From Strigops habroptila (Eukaryota > Chordata > Aves > Psittaciformes > Psittacidae), in the NCBI RefSeq assembly GCF_004027225.2, contig NC_044290.2, forward strand, positions 10,246,906-10,310,905: a stretch of DNA of 64,000 bases. The letters run 5' to 3'. The position numbers were made by a program, and so were the translations under genes. Below, piece after piece: positions 14,201 to 27,400 of this stretch. The first letter of the stretch is position 1. Each line of letters opens with the position of its first letter. The notes beneath the pieces were generated by a model that had not been told where the DNA came from, searched no databases, and was given only the letters and a program-made list of their open reading frames with translations.

Positions 14201-16100
14201 CCCTTTGCTTAACATTGCTCAGCTTTACCCTCCTCCTCCTCCACAGGAGTTAGTCTCTGCTATTTTGCAGCTTGCATCACTGCTTTTTGTGAAGTTCCTT
14301 GAAATTCTCAGAAGTGCTAAATCCCAACAACCCACTTCGTTGTTGTGGCTTGCTTGCACTTAGGGTGAGTTGCTGAACTAGCATTTGAACTAGACAACGC
14401 CCATATCACTATCACAGCTGCAAGAGGATGAGGAGACCTGGAAAGCCGTGTTATTCCTGTCCAGACATTTTGCTAACGCCCCTTTGCTCCCCAGAACTTT
14501 GCAGGGTGAAATGCTCCTAAACCTTGAGCACACGTGTGCCTTGCTCTCCAAACTCAAAACCCACTGCCTGGCACTGATTTTCCTTACCTAAAATCAAAGG
14601 CAAAGGCTGCTCTTTGCTGTTGCTCTGGGATGCCTGTTTGGGGAATGGTGCTTGGGGACCAGCACTGGAAGCAGCTGGTGGTGAATGGCCCTTTGTGTGC
14701 TCGCTGCATAAAGAGGGCATTATTAACTCTGATAAATAAGAATCTCCCTGTTAATAAGAGCAAGTTATTGCATGAGTTACCTCCAGGAACGTGCAGCATC
14801 CGCAGCACAGAGCTGCCTCATCCTCTTTGTGCTGGGTTGATGGATGCACCCTGGGGCACGGCCAACACGCTCTGGTTCAGGTTTGTCAGCAGAGACACTG
14901 TGTGCATGGGGGGCTCCTGCTGTGCTGGAAAACAAGGAGAAGAACCAAAACGTTAGGCCAGTTTTGGAGCTGGTTTGCATGCTGGAGCAGGGCATTCCCA
15001 CTGGTCACGGAGCAGGTACAGAGGCTGCAGCTCCTGGGAACGGTTTTTCCCCCTGCAGCCCTTCAGCTCAGGGCAGGGCAAGGGAGGGAGGAGGAATTCC
15101 TCTGAAGGGATTATTTCAGAAGCCAGTTCATTTCCAGGAAATATCTCTCTTGTTCTTTTTATTTTTTCAATGGAAAAGCCCAGTCCTTGTGAACTTTTGT
15201 TAGTTCCCTCTTGCCAGCAAAGTTCCACTTTGTGCTGGTGACAGAACCCCTTTCTCCAAGCACTGGCCACAGGCCAGGACCTGGAAATCTTGACTATGTG
15301 CTACCAATGCCAGGAACCCTGTCCCCCTGATGCTTCAGCTCCAATCAGCTGGCCTTTGGGGCGCTCTCTGTAGGTCCTTTTCCTTCTCCTCCTTGTGCAG
15401 GAGATAACAGAGCCAGCTCTGCTTGCTTCATCTTTCCCTGTAATGAAAAGCCTCAAATATCATGAAGAATAGTCAATCAAACCTGTGGTAGCAGAGGATG
15501 AAGTGGGTTGGTGGTAGTTCCTTGCAAGAAACAACTGTGCAAGAGATGTTGGAAGGAATAGCCCAGGCAGGAGATGCTCTTCACCCCAGAGAAGGAAATG
15601 CAATTGCCACCAGAAGATTTCACACCTCAGTCCTGCACTCTGTTTTCATGTCTTGCCTGAATCCCAGTGCACTCCTCTTCAACCAGCTGCCAGAGGTGCT
15701 CTCTCTGGGACAGGACTGTGCTGGGGCTTTTATTGCTGTTTGTTGTCTTTACATCACTCAAAGACCTCTTCCCTTTCACAGAGCTCCCATTTCCTGGAGC
15801 TGAGTGCGTGCACAGGTGACTGCAGTGTTGGTGATTGCACTTCCCAGGGGTGGGGATTACAGATGGAGCTGTTGTGCAATCAGGAGGGAAATAATCACGA
15901 TCCTTTTAAATATGTGTGCTCCAACTGCCAAAATCTGTTTTGAAGCTGAGTGGGGAACAGACCCAAGCAGTGATTGCGACACAGCCACCGCTGCAGAGCA
16001 GATAAAGAGAACTGGGCTTCGTTTGTTCTGTGAGAGTTTTAACCTTTGCAAAGGACCTGGGTACAGGGATAAGCGTGCCCGAGCTGTCAGGAGGAGAATA
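11215..16100. other. No gene recognised (one CR1 fragment inside)
   Basis: Apart from the CR1 fragment at about 12363-12500, I see no exon series, repeat or RNA gene. Open frames up to 152 aa (13795-14253 +) lack recognisable motifs. The A/T tract ends just before this stretch and the long CR1 fragment follows it. Confidence 0.5.
12363..12500 (-). repeat. CR1 LINE 3' fragment
   Basis: AATGGTTTGGGTTGGAAGAG, CATCCAGTTCCAACCCCCTG and CCACTAGAGCAGGTTGCTCC are present, in antisense orientation on the plus strand. Confidence 0.88.
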
Positions 16101-16490
16101 ATAGAATCATAGAATGGTTTGGGTGGGAAGGGACCTTTAAAGGCCACCTAGTCCAACGCCCCTGCAGTGAGCAGGGACATCTTCAACTAGAATAGATTGC
16201 TCAAAACCCTGTCCAACCTGATCTTGTATGTTACCAGGGATGAAACACCTACCTCCTCTCTGGGCAAGCTGTGCCAGTGTCTTACCACTTATTGTAAATT
16301 ACTTCTTCCTTATATCTAGTCTAAATCTACCCCCTTCTAGTTTAAAACCATTACCCCTTATCCTATCACAACAGGCACTGCTGTAAAGTTTGTCTCCATC
16401 TTTTTTATAAGCCCCTTTTAAGTACTAAAAGGCTGTTATAAGGTCATTGCAGAGCTTTCTCTTCTCCAGGCTGACAGAGATAGCAAACAT
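16100..16490 (-). repeat. CR1 LINE 3' fragment, longest in the window (~390 bp)
   Basis: It starts ATAGAATCATAGAATGGTTT and runs through the 'leading' CR1 region (ATTACTTCTTCCTTATATCT, CTATCACAACAGGCACTGCT, TCTTCTCCAGGCTGA), which the shorter copies lack. It lies just beyond the candidate poly(A) site of copy A. Confidence 0.9.
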
Positions 16491-16614
16491 GAGGGACTAC
16501 AGCTTGCTGGCCAGTAGCTCTTGGACCTCTGTAGCCACCTCCATCCCCATGGGAAGGAGTCTGAGCTGTTCCTGACAGTCCACAGCAATGATGACATACG
16601 AGGGTGTAACTGCA

Positions 16615-17105
16615 GTTTCTATAGAGACTTTTATTGGAAGGGTATAAAAATAGGGTGCAAATTTCATTAAGATGTATTTAAACATATCGTAGGCAAATAG
16701 CCTCACGCATTGGTGGGAGACGAGCCCAGAAGTTTGGCAGCATGTCCAGAATTCCCTGATGCACCCAGATCTACTGAGCAAAGCAGAGCCTTGATCCCTA
16801 GAGATGGATTACGACCCCTGCAAACCTCTCTGTTCCTTTGCTGTGTGCTGCTCTATTTGGTGAGAGCTCTCAGGAGTGTAGGCACCATTTCATCAACCAG
16901 CCATTGGAAATGCAACTTGGGGTAGGGCTTAATGTAGCAATGTGCAGGTGAAATGTCTTTTGCATTGGAGAGGAACCCTCAGCGGATGCTCACTGGAAAT
17001 TCAGAGCTTGTTCACCTCTTCGTGGTATGCTGATAATGGTAGTAAATATGTGCAGTATCACATCAGGTTAATATGGAGTAATGTGTAAATGAGCATCTTG
17101 GATCT
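16615..17105 (-). other. Copy A 3' UTR (probable)
   Basis: After the TAA of copy A, minus-strand sequence runs about 470 nt to the first AATAAA, at 16635-16630. A transcript ending 10-30 nt beyond it would have a 3' UTR of about 0.5 kb. No other gene signal lies in between. The exact cleavage site cannot be read. Confidence 0.6.
16630..16635 (-). terminator. Candidate poly(A) signal AATAAA of copy A
   Basis: This is the only canonical AATAAA noticed on the minus strand between the stop codon and the CR1 fragment that begins about 145 bp further on. Its position fits a 3' UTR of about 0.5 kb. Confidence 0.55.
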
Positions 17106-18434
17106 TTAACAGTCCACCTGCTGAAGCTGTTTCCATTCAAAAGCCCCATCCAAAGTCAGATCAAAATTATCCTTTTCCTGCTCTCGGGAGAGTTCCAAAA
17201 ACACCTGAAATGGACAAGACAAAACTGATTATTTCTCTGACTTTCACTAGACACTGTGATGCTCCTTTACAAGAGGTACAGCCCTGCAACCCCTATGAGT
17301 GGTATGTGAAGTAGTTTTACATGGGGAGCACGTATACACAGTAGCTAAGACTCTTATGCTCTCTGGCATAAGATGCTGAGAGGCACCCGCTGATCATAGG
17401 TATATCCATAGAGTAAGTTTTACCCATCAATGGTTTGACATAAACATTCCTCATCTTTGCTACCAGCAATTGCTGTACAAGCAGCAATAACCTACTGCTT
17501 CAGGAGCAACCACAGAGGCTGGTCATGGGCATCTACCAAGAGCATCCATCCCCATGATGCGCTGTGTGCCTGACTTGGGTGAGTGGAGTCAGGCAGCAAC
17601 AATTTTCCTGCACTTATCCCATCATGCTAAATCCCAACAACGGAAAAAACTCAGACCATTTTCTACCACTTTCCCAGCAGACGATTCATCACCCACCACC
17701 CCCCAGCAGTCTTTTGGTGGTGCCTCTCTGCTCCACCAAAGTCTCACGACAGCTTTTCTTCCTGCTCACGCCTTTACAGCATAGCCAGCCTTGAAATCAC
17801 CTACCTGAGCCAAAGTGTTCAAAGAGAAGCTGTAGTCCTCAAAGTTGCAATTTCGTTTGGCTGGAGAGAAATGGAAAGAGGGTCAAAAATTAACAGTCTG
17901 TGTTCCACCTTCTCAGAAAACCAACTTGTTTTGCTCTTACCTTCCTCTAGCTTGGAGAATGACTGAGACAGGGGCAGTGCATCTTCCATTGGGACCTTGT
18001 AGACTAGCAAAGAGGGGAACCTTGAAGAAAAAGAAGAAAAGGTGATTCTTGCTCTGTATTGAGGTCCTGGGACCAAAACTTTATGTCATGCTATGAGCTG
18101 GATGTGTGATGTTTTGCTGTAGAGTGCACAGTAGGGTTGGATGTGGTGACATTATCAAAACAGGTCCACATACAGGGACTCTGAGCTGTTCATCCCTCTC
18201 CAACTGAGATCCTGAGTCTGGCCATCACACTGGGCACATTTTTAGGGATGAATTAGTGTTGAAACCACAGTTCATCCCATATGTTATAGTTACCGCTCCT
18301 GACGGGCTGCGCTTGGGAAAATCCTCAAAATCTCAGCATGGAGAAGATCAGCACGCCCTGGATCCTTCACCTTAATTTCCAGCAGATAGCTCTTGCCAAA
18401 CTTGTTCTTCAGGTACTGAATGGAGCCAATGCAC
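17106..18434 (-). CDS. Copy A coding exons 35-38: C-terminal domain and stop
   Basis: Exons 18434-18294, 18020-17941, 17860-17805 and 17204-17106 encode about residues 1506-1630. The tail matches human ABCA8 closely: [68 protein letters not shown]. The reading frame ends QQVDC then TAA (17108-17106). This tail, including the VFLEL segment, is characteristic of ABCA proteins. Exon 38 is three codons longer than in copy B. Confidence 0.93.
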
Positions 18435-21400
18435 CTGCAGGAGGGGGAGGAAAAAGATGGAGTGTGAAACCATTGGTACCCCATTATCTGCTCCTTCCTA
18501 AATTGATGAAATCATAGGGAGCACTTCACAAAGCCCACAGTGATGGGCTCAGGAAGGTGAGGCTGGAGGAGAAACCCCTGTTGCTGCATGGGCTGTTTCC
18601 CAGCTCAGCTGCATTCCCACCGTAGCTGCCCAGACACCAGGATGGCCACACGGTCACACACTGCCTCTGCCTCCTCCATGTAGTGTGTTGAAAGGATGGC
18701 TCCTGACTCCTTGGTTTTCAGGGCGGCACGAAGCGTTTTCCTTAAGACCAGAAGGGGGGAAAAAAGAAGGAGAAAAATAAGTTAACATTCCCAGGAATAT
18801 CAGGCACCACTTCTTATAGCTTTGTCCCTCCAAATGCATCTCCCTTGAAACAAGTGTAAAAATTCGCATACAACAACTTTAGACTGATGTGCAAATGGTA
18901 ATACTTTGAAATAATAATATCGGAATATATATATTAAAAAATATATATATGAGAATACATCCTTTTGACTCAGGTCCCTTTATGAGTCCTTCCAAATCCC
19001 ATGTATGACTGTCCTAAGGTTTGCAATAAGGATGAGGGTAAAATGTTTTTTCTCTCTCCTTGCTCATGCTAGAGAGAACCAAGAAAATGGAATATCCAGC
19101 AAAACCATTGGCAGGTGATGAGCAGCACTAACCACAGATGGGGTGAAACACTCTTTACTTAGCCTTAGGCATTGCATTCTTGGCTTCCAACCCCTTTACC
19201 ACCATTGTGGCACAGTGCCTGAGGTCCTACTCACCAGACACAGCGCTGCCCGTTGGGGTCCATGCCAGTTGATGGCTCGTCCAGGAGCAAGACTGCAGGG
19301 TTGCCGAGCATGCACACTGCAAAGCACAGCTAGGACAGGGAAAAGGGGCTGAGTCAATCCTTTTGCAGTCCCTGGAATTCTGTCTACAAAGAGCTGCAGA
19401 CACAATTGCTTCATTTATGGGAATTGAGGTTTGATTTATAGGCAATGTGGTTTTGGAAAAGGCTGATTTTCCATCACCCCACAGTGGGAGACGACACGAT
19501 GTTCTCCTTGTAGTTCAGAGAACAGGTAGGTCCCTCTGCTAACAAAGGGGATATTTGATTTGTGCTATGAGCAGTGCAGTGCTCATTGTAGGTAACACAA
19601 TACAAACCTTTCTGGTTATCCCAGCAGATAATTTTCTAGGTTTCTTTTTTAGGTAGCCTTGAAGCTGCAGAGCATTTACTATTCTGTGAAGAAAGGGAAC
19701 AAGTGGAAAAAGGAAAGAACATTTTTGTTATTCCAAATCAATACTCTCATCAAGGACTCCCAAAGTGATAAGAAAAAACAACTTTCTTCCCCTTGCCTTT
19801 TACTCCTGCTTGTTTTCATGAAACATTTGTTGCATTATTAAAATGTAAGTGAATATTTGAAGCAAAGTGTACTGAATAAGCCACAAGCTTTTGTCTAAAT
19901 CCAGCATTAGTGTCAATAGCATTATAAATCCATTCCACCTTGCCAATGTCAGCTGAACAGGCAGCGCTTAAGCACTCTTTCTTGTAATGCCCAACTATAA
20001 CATCAGATTTCAGAAAAGCTTCCTAAAGATAACACACTTAAAAGGGCATTAGTGGTAAATTTATCCTCACTAGACGCACTCAGGCGAATTGGAGATTTTC
20101 TTAACCCACTCACTTAATCATGGCATTTAGCACAAAATCGTTTTTGCAGCTCCATTTCCTGAGATTCTTTATGGCTTATTCTGACTTTCTGGCCCTCTCC
20201 TCATAGCCTAGGAGTAGGGATAAACCATTTGCCAACTCCTGGAAGCACCCTCCATCCGTACCGGTTGACAGCAGCAGCCGTATCTTCCTTGGACACCCCT
20301 TTCATGGCTGCATAGACCTGCAGATGCTGGAGCACGGTGAGGTCCGGCCAGAGTGGGTCCTCCTGCGGGCAGTACCCCAGGAAGGGGGGTGCATGGTCCT
20401 GGAGATGGGAGGTTGCTCCATCTCCTCTCTTCATCAGCACCTGCACAAACAAGGTGATCTCTTAACATACAAAGAAGGGTATGGTTCAGAGGAAGGCTAT
20501 GGGCTTCACAGGGATTTAGACAAGGAAACCCAAAGAGCAAGGCAGTGATTTTGCAACCCTCATTTGCATTGTTTCTAAAGATAAACATGGACAATTAAGG
20601 TAGATGCAGCTGCTTGTCAAAGTCAGAACAAGCTCACAGTTTGCTGGTGATGCGCTGGCACAGGGTGCCCAGAGAAGCTGGGGCTGCCCCATCCCTGGCA
20701 GTGTTCAAGGCCAGGTTGGACACAGGGGCTTGGAGCAACCTGCTCTAGTGGAAGGTGTCCCTGCCCGTGGCAGGGGGTTGGAACTGAATGAGCTCTAAGG
20801 TCCCTTACAACACAAACCATTCCATGATTCTATGAATATTTTTATCAATACATTTAGTTTAATACAATCATTACAATTTAATAGCACAGTGAATGTATTT
20901 AAAACCTTGATCACTAATAATGCTTTGAAAAATAATGATAGCTTAGCCTAGGAGCAAGGTTTGCACTTGTGTTTTTATCATGGATCTCTCCCCTTTCTCC
21001 TACCTGCCCAGCAGTCAGTGTCGTCTCTCCAGTGATCATTTTCATAGCTGTGCTTTTACCAGCTCCGTTGGGCCCCAGTAGCCCTAATACTTCTCCTGGA
21101 ATCAATGCATATAATTTCTTAGTAATATTTCCCCTTCAAGAAATATACCAGGCACAGTCCCACAGAAGAAAAAAAAATACAAAAGAGAGTATGCTAATAC
21201 AAAGATCATATAAAAGTAAATAGTATAAATATATGCCTGAGAACCCATGACTTTTCAACTGTAACTGATGCTGTGAGTCTGAGCATTGCTCCCAGGGCTC
21301 TCAGAAGCTTCTGCTGAAGTGGATCCTGGCAAGAAAGGGCTATGTTATTTTAGGTAACAGAGTCAAAGGTAACTAACACGATGCATCCACGTCACATTGT

Positions 21401-24400
21401 CCATTAACACATCAACTACAGACTGAACATGCCTTAACCACAGAGCAAATAGATTTGACCTTTACGTTCTTGCTCAGATAACTGAGAATTAACTCTCTGG
21501 GTATGATCAGGAGTCCAAATTAGGTCTAGGAAAACAGTTCCAAATCTCACCTTTTTTAACACAGAAGGAAACATTTTTGGTGGCCATTTTCTTCTTCTTC
21601 TTAAAAACTGAACCGGCTTGCTTTATTTTATATTCCTTGCACAGATTGCTGACAATAATGACTGATTTCTGGAAGCGAGGAGGGACAAGAAAGATCAGTC
21701 TATTATATCGGATAACATTAAGCCTTCAGTAATATTTTTCCATTAAAAAAGGGAGAAAACCTTCTAAAGATCTTTGTTTTATGGTTCACTGAGAATCTGA
21801 GGTGCAACAGGACAATTTATTGTCCACATTCCTTTTAACAGCTTTCTTCTCTACCCTGATGGAACCCACACTGTATATTTGGGAGTTGGATTCTCCCCAT
21901 GAGAATAATACAGCCAGACCACTGACCTGTACTTATTTGGTGATTTGTTTTTTACCGGTGGGCTTCTTATTGGTATAAAATAAGACAAGACTTGGTCATA
22001 CCTCCTCCTGACTTGGAGCTGCTATGGCATTTCTCACTGCTGCTCTTTCAGCTTTAACATCTTCATCTTCCTCTTCAAGCTCCTCAGGATGCTGGTGGCT
22101 GCTTTCTCTTCTTGGGGAAATCCTACAAATGCACCACATTCATCTTAGCATTTTGTTCTTCAACCTTGTTCTCCACCAATGGAGAACATTCACTCCTGGA
22201 TAAACCAAGAGTTCAACATTTCTTGCATTTTTTAATCAACATTAATTTGAAAAATATATTTATAATCTGTAATTTATAATCAAAGAACCAAGCTGGTACA
22301 TCCACACAGCACAAGCAACACCATATAAAGGTACTAACAAGCCTGAGAGCTGTTTTATAGCTCTGTAGCATTTAAGGAGCTACTTTAGTTATAAAAAAAT
22401 CACCAGTACTACAACAAATATTCAAATATAAGGACAAAAAGGCAATGATATCTGACCAAAATGTTGCCTTCAGGGAAAAGCAGTGTGGTGGAAGCTTAGA
22501 TCTCGCATGTGCCTGCGATGCACGTGTGTTTATACCAACCTAAATATTGGGTCTTTTCTTAGAACTGCTCTTCCATATTTGATCTCCAAATATCGAAGAA
22601 GAAAAATGAAACCCACAGAATGGATATAAGGCTGAAAGAAAAGAGGTTGCCGCATTAACAGCCTTGCCTTCCATGCTACTACGGCTGAAACTGAGAAGGT
22701 GGTGGTGGGGTTATAAAATATGTGGGGGGGAAAACCACAGTATGTAAAAATAAAGCCCATTAACATCTAAATTTGGGGTAATCCTGAAGGATGTGAATTC
22801 TACTGTCACTCACCGATATGAGAAAATACCAATAGTAGAAGAAAAACATCATTCATAAAATGTTTGTTAGCATTAAGTGATTTGGGCTAATTCCATTTCC
22901 CCTTCCCCATTTCAAAGGAGCTAGGTTACTACAAGGGAGTAGCCCATTGAGATGCTCCTGCATGAAATGAGCCCAGGGCTCTTGCCTGTTTACTCATAAC
23001 TGAGGACAGGGCTTTAGTAGACACTCATTACTAAACAAAAGTAATCTTAAAAGTTTTCTTACTGCAAAGACAGCTATTAGTACATCACTCTCTGAAGTCA
23101 CATCAAGTAACTTGGCGTCTTCTATAAAAATCTATAAGAATAATAAGAAAATACACAATGAAGACCTGATGGCTCATTCTGGAAGGGTTAAAAGCAAATA
23201 ACAGATACTTTGAAAATGTAGGAAAGCTTCTGATTTACCCAAAATAGTCACTATACAATGAACAAATAAGATGTTTAACTTTGGGCATCCAATACCAGAA
23301 AAAGGCACAGCACTCAGTACCTGTCTCAAACCCTCCTTCCAGGGGTAATGACCTATCATAGGGAAACATCTCATCTCCTCTCCTTTGAGCAGAGAAGAGG
23401 TGGAGGTGAATGGGACAGGACAGAGGAGGAGCCTCTCCTGTTTGGACTCACTCCTAAGCAATTTGGGGCTCATAAACGGTCTTGCATGTAGCTGGAGGGT
23501 TTCATTAAATTCTTGGCTAACTTTCCACCACCCCACTCAGCTGACATGGAATAAAGCACCTTGTGAGTGTTCTTAATTCTCCCTTGGTTTCCATGCAATG
23601 TAAGATGTGCAATTTTCTCTTATGGTTGTTCAAGCCAAGTTGCTCCACTCTGCGTAGGAAGATCCTAATCTACAATCACAGCTCAACTGCACGAGAAGTA
23701 TCCCCTAACCATAATGAACAGCTGGGAAAATTAGATCTGATCCGAAATGGACATCTAATGATGCACTCTGACCATTGGGAAAATCCCATTCATAAGAGGA
23801 AACTAAGGAGCCTTCCCAGAGTACAGTGTGATTAGCACCAGACTTTGCTCACAAGGACACATAGTTGTGTTCTATGGTGGGATTCCTCTCCTCGCCTAGT
23901 GCTGCTGCTTACCTGCAGGCAGCTCATCGTCACACCCAGCAGCGGGTACACGGGAATCAAAAGAGACAGAATGTAGAGGCTGGCTCTGATATCAGTGAAT
24001 AAATCCATGACTCTGCTGATGATATAAGTAACGAAGCATACCTAAAAATAAAGCAAGAGGGTAACTTAGCTGATGGAAGGGATCACACTCATCACTGGTC
24101 TTAAAAGTTGTGTGGGTCTACTTTTTTAATTTCCTGATGGATTTCTAAAGGTGGACAGGAGATATAAAGATGAGAAACAGTAAGGGGTCAGGAGATTCTC
24201 AACCATCTCTGCCTGAGGGTAGGATGCTGGTTTGGGTCAGCCAGAGAAACTTCTTCCCAGGCACAGGGCTGCTTCAGGGAGAACAATGAAGCACGGCATC
24301 CCATCCTGTTCATTCCATCCCAGGTTCATGCCAAATAATCCATGTCAGGCTGCATCTAACCTAATGGTTCATATCTCAACACCTTACATCTCCTGGATCC

Positions 24401-27400
24401 AAAGTGTTGAACAGAGCGATAAATAACTTTTTTGCCTTCATTCCTGAACCAGCTGAGGGTAGATCCAGGCATTTCCCTGTGCCACAGCAGGATTATGGGA
24501 ACAGAACATGGTGTTAGGAATTTGATATAGAATTGACTGCTATAAAACACATGCTCATATTTATGTTCTACATCTATGCTTGGTGTTTTGACATAGAGTT
24601 CATCCTTAAGATCTCAAAATACTCTTCTATAAACCCTACAGCACATTTTCTAGCCATATGCTTACCACTATCAGGATAAAAGACCAAAAATCACAGTTCC
24701 ATCCTTTGCGAAAGATGAAGGAGATCACATAGATGAAGAGAACAATAGAAATTCCATAGCCAAAAGCACCTGTGATCTACAGAAAGAAAGGGCTTTCATT
24801 AGAAATTAGAGTCATCTAAATAACCAGAAACCTATATATAGCAATATGGTTCAGTTTAAACGATCATATATTAAGATCAAGGTATTCATAAATTACCACA
24901 ATTCTACTGCCAAGTGTAAGGGGGTATATTAAAGGCAAGATTTATTGCCTTTTATTTCCAGCTGGGGAAACCTACATGATAGAAGGTGAAACAAGGAGAA
25001 GGTCACTAAGCACCTGGGGACCCAAAGGTGTCTCCTTTATCCCTACACATGCTCAAAATATTACCTCAATCCCTCCCTAGTGAACCAGCAATCAACAGAA
25101 TGGGATGTACCAGTAGAAAGAGAGCGTCGGCGTGCCAGGAAATCTTGGTGCTCAATGCAAACTGGATCCCAAACATTGAGAAGAGAAGGAGCCAGCACAG
25201 TGGGATGTCCACCAGTGCCTGGCCACACCAGTATGCTGAGGGAAAGAGCCCTGAGACCCTCAGCTGCGCACGAGCTCCCACCTGGGAAGACACAATGCAA
25301 AGGGCAGTTTGTTGACTGCAAAGCTGCTCATGGCATCACACTCAAATGTCCTTGTTGCAATGCAGTTGTAATCCCTTCTGCACACCCCAAATCTGCTCCA
25401 TTTCAAGGGATTTACCTTGTAATCCTGCATGTAGCCCATTGCAAAGTGAGGAGGAAAACCAGGGAATAACAACAGCATATAAAAGAGGTAAAAAGAAACA
25501 AAATAATTCCAGTATTGTGGATCCTCTATCTGAAAACAGAAGAACAAAGCATTTGTAGAAACCATCTGCAACGTAAAGACTAGATGCAACAATTCATTTT
25601 ACTGCATTTCTCATGTAATACAGGGCAGGATGAACACAAAGTGAGATTTGAAACCAAATATTGGCAGGAAGAAGGTTTTCCTCAAACTACAGCCCTGCAA
25701 AGTGATGTAGAGAATAAGGAACCTCCTGAAGAAACCCTCCCAGCCACGTTCAGCATCCCTTGAGATCCACAGGGGAAAAATTAGCTTCAGTTTTCCTGAA
25801 GTCAAACACGATGGTTCCAGAGTGAGCATTGAGGAAGGTGGGTTTACAGGTTTACAGACAGCCCATGTGTTTCCTATTAAAAGCTGATGAGTTCCTGAGA
25901 CCTTAATCAGATTCAAGAACTGTTTTCTGACACCTCTTGGCTTGGACACTTACAGAGAAAAATGGATGGCTCCAGATCCGAATATGCATGGTGGAATTGA
26001 GGGCTCTCAGCAGAGCATTGCTAATGATGTTCACAAGCACCGGGAAGCAGTTGACAATCTCCATGTGGCATAACACGGTAAACCTGTAGCTCTTCAAAGA
26101 GCAAGAAAACAAGATGAAAACTCTTGGCTTTTCTCATCTGCAGTAGAAAAGGAGCATAGCCAGGAGAATCCAGGCCTGGAATAACTTTGCTTACACTTTG
26201 TTTGCTTAAAAACCTGAATTATGAGATATTAGAAGTCAATGCTACAAAAAATATGAAGCTTGAAGTGGAGGATGAAGGTGATAAGGTCTCCTCTATCATG
26301 TAATTTACTGGTTAAAGCATTCACATCTTTGAATCCATGGGCCTTACTCAATAGGACCATCCCACAGGTAGACGTGATGGAGGCATCATGCTGAATTATT
26401 CAGTTATTGGGAAGAAACGGGTGGAGGAGAACAAAAATCCTCACCTGACCTTCGCAAGACACCTTTATAGCCCCATTGTGTTTTAGCTCCTCTGTGGTGT
26501 TTTCCTCACTTGTTATTTCTACTGTGAGATCTTGGCTCTCGAGCATGTGGATGAAGTCTTCAATGTCTGTTCCTGGCGTGAAAGCCAAAAGCAGAGGAAT
26601 CATAATACTGGACAAAAGAGTCTTTGGTGGTTTGTTTTTTTAGTTCAAATCCATGACCACCAAACAAAACCTGGGAAAGTCTAATAACTGTGGACATCAG
26701 ACAGCACACACATGGGGGATCATTGCACATTAATTCTTGTGAAGTTAATGGATTTCAGTCTCATTGACTGCATTTTTGCATTGTCATTTTTTCCCTGCCT
26801 TTGCTGAATTGCTGCAAAACGTGTCCTCCTTTGCGATGGTCTGATGAAGCCAGCACTTTCGTACTCTGGCCAAATAATGTAAAATAGCATCCATTCATAG
26901 GAATATCGAAGGTAAAACTGGAAGTAGACCATTAATTAGTGAGCATTAGTGAGCCCTTACTGGAGTATGGCTTGAGAATCCCACATTGTGAAAATGCAGA
27001 AATTGTTTGGATAGAGGTCTGGATTTGGGGCAGGGAATGAACTGGGTCCCTTCTAATCTCGTTTGCTATGATACCCCTTTTCACATCACTACATCAGGAT
27101 CTCACCCAGTGGGTTTCATTCACAACCCTTTAAAAATGACAATTCCCATCTTCTCCATCACAAAACCCTCAATCATCCCTTAGATCCCCTGCATCCTACA
27201 ACCATCTCCTCTCTCACATTTTCCTTTGCAACGCCAAGCAGCCCCAGCATAGGAAAGGATGAGGAAAGGCTCGTTCCCCTCACCAGTGTTGTTGTGGACC
27301 AGGAGGCTGGTTGTTGTCTCTGACCAAGCCCTCTTCCCCTGGGGCAAGAAATACCGTGCAGATGAGAGCTCCCAAGCACTCACACTCTGCCAGGCAGCAA

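Noticed and set aside
13795-14253. 152-aa plus-strand open frame
   Set aside because: No family resemblance and several competing frames; no linked exons were found nearby.
20201-20261. Extension of copy A exon 31 beyond its donor ([10 protein letters not shown]...)
   Set aside because: It is intron read-through; the CG|GTACGG donor and exon 32 at 19683 give the continuous NBD2.
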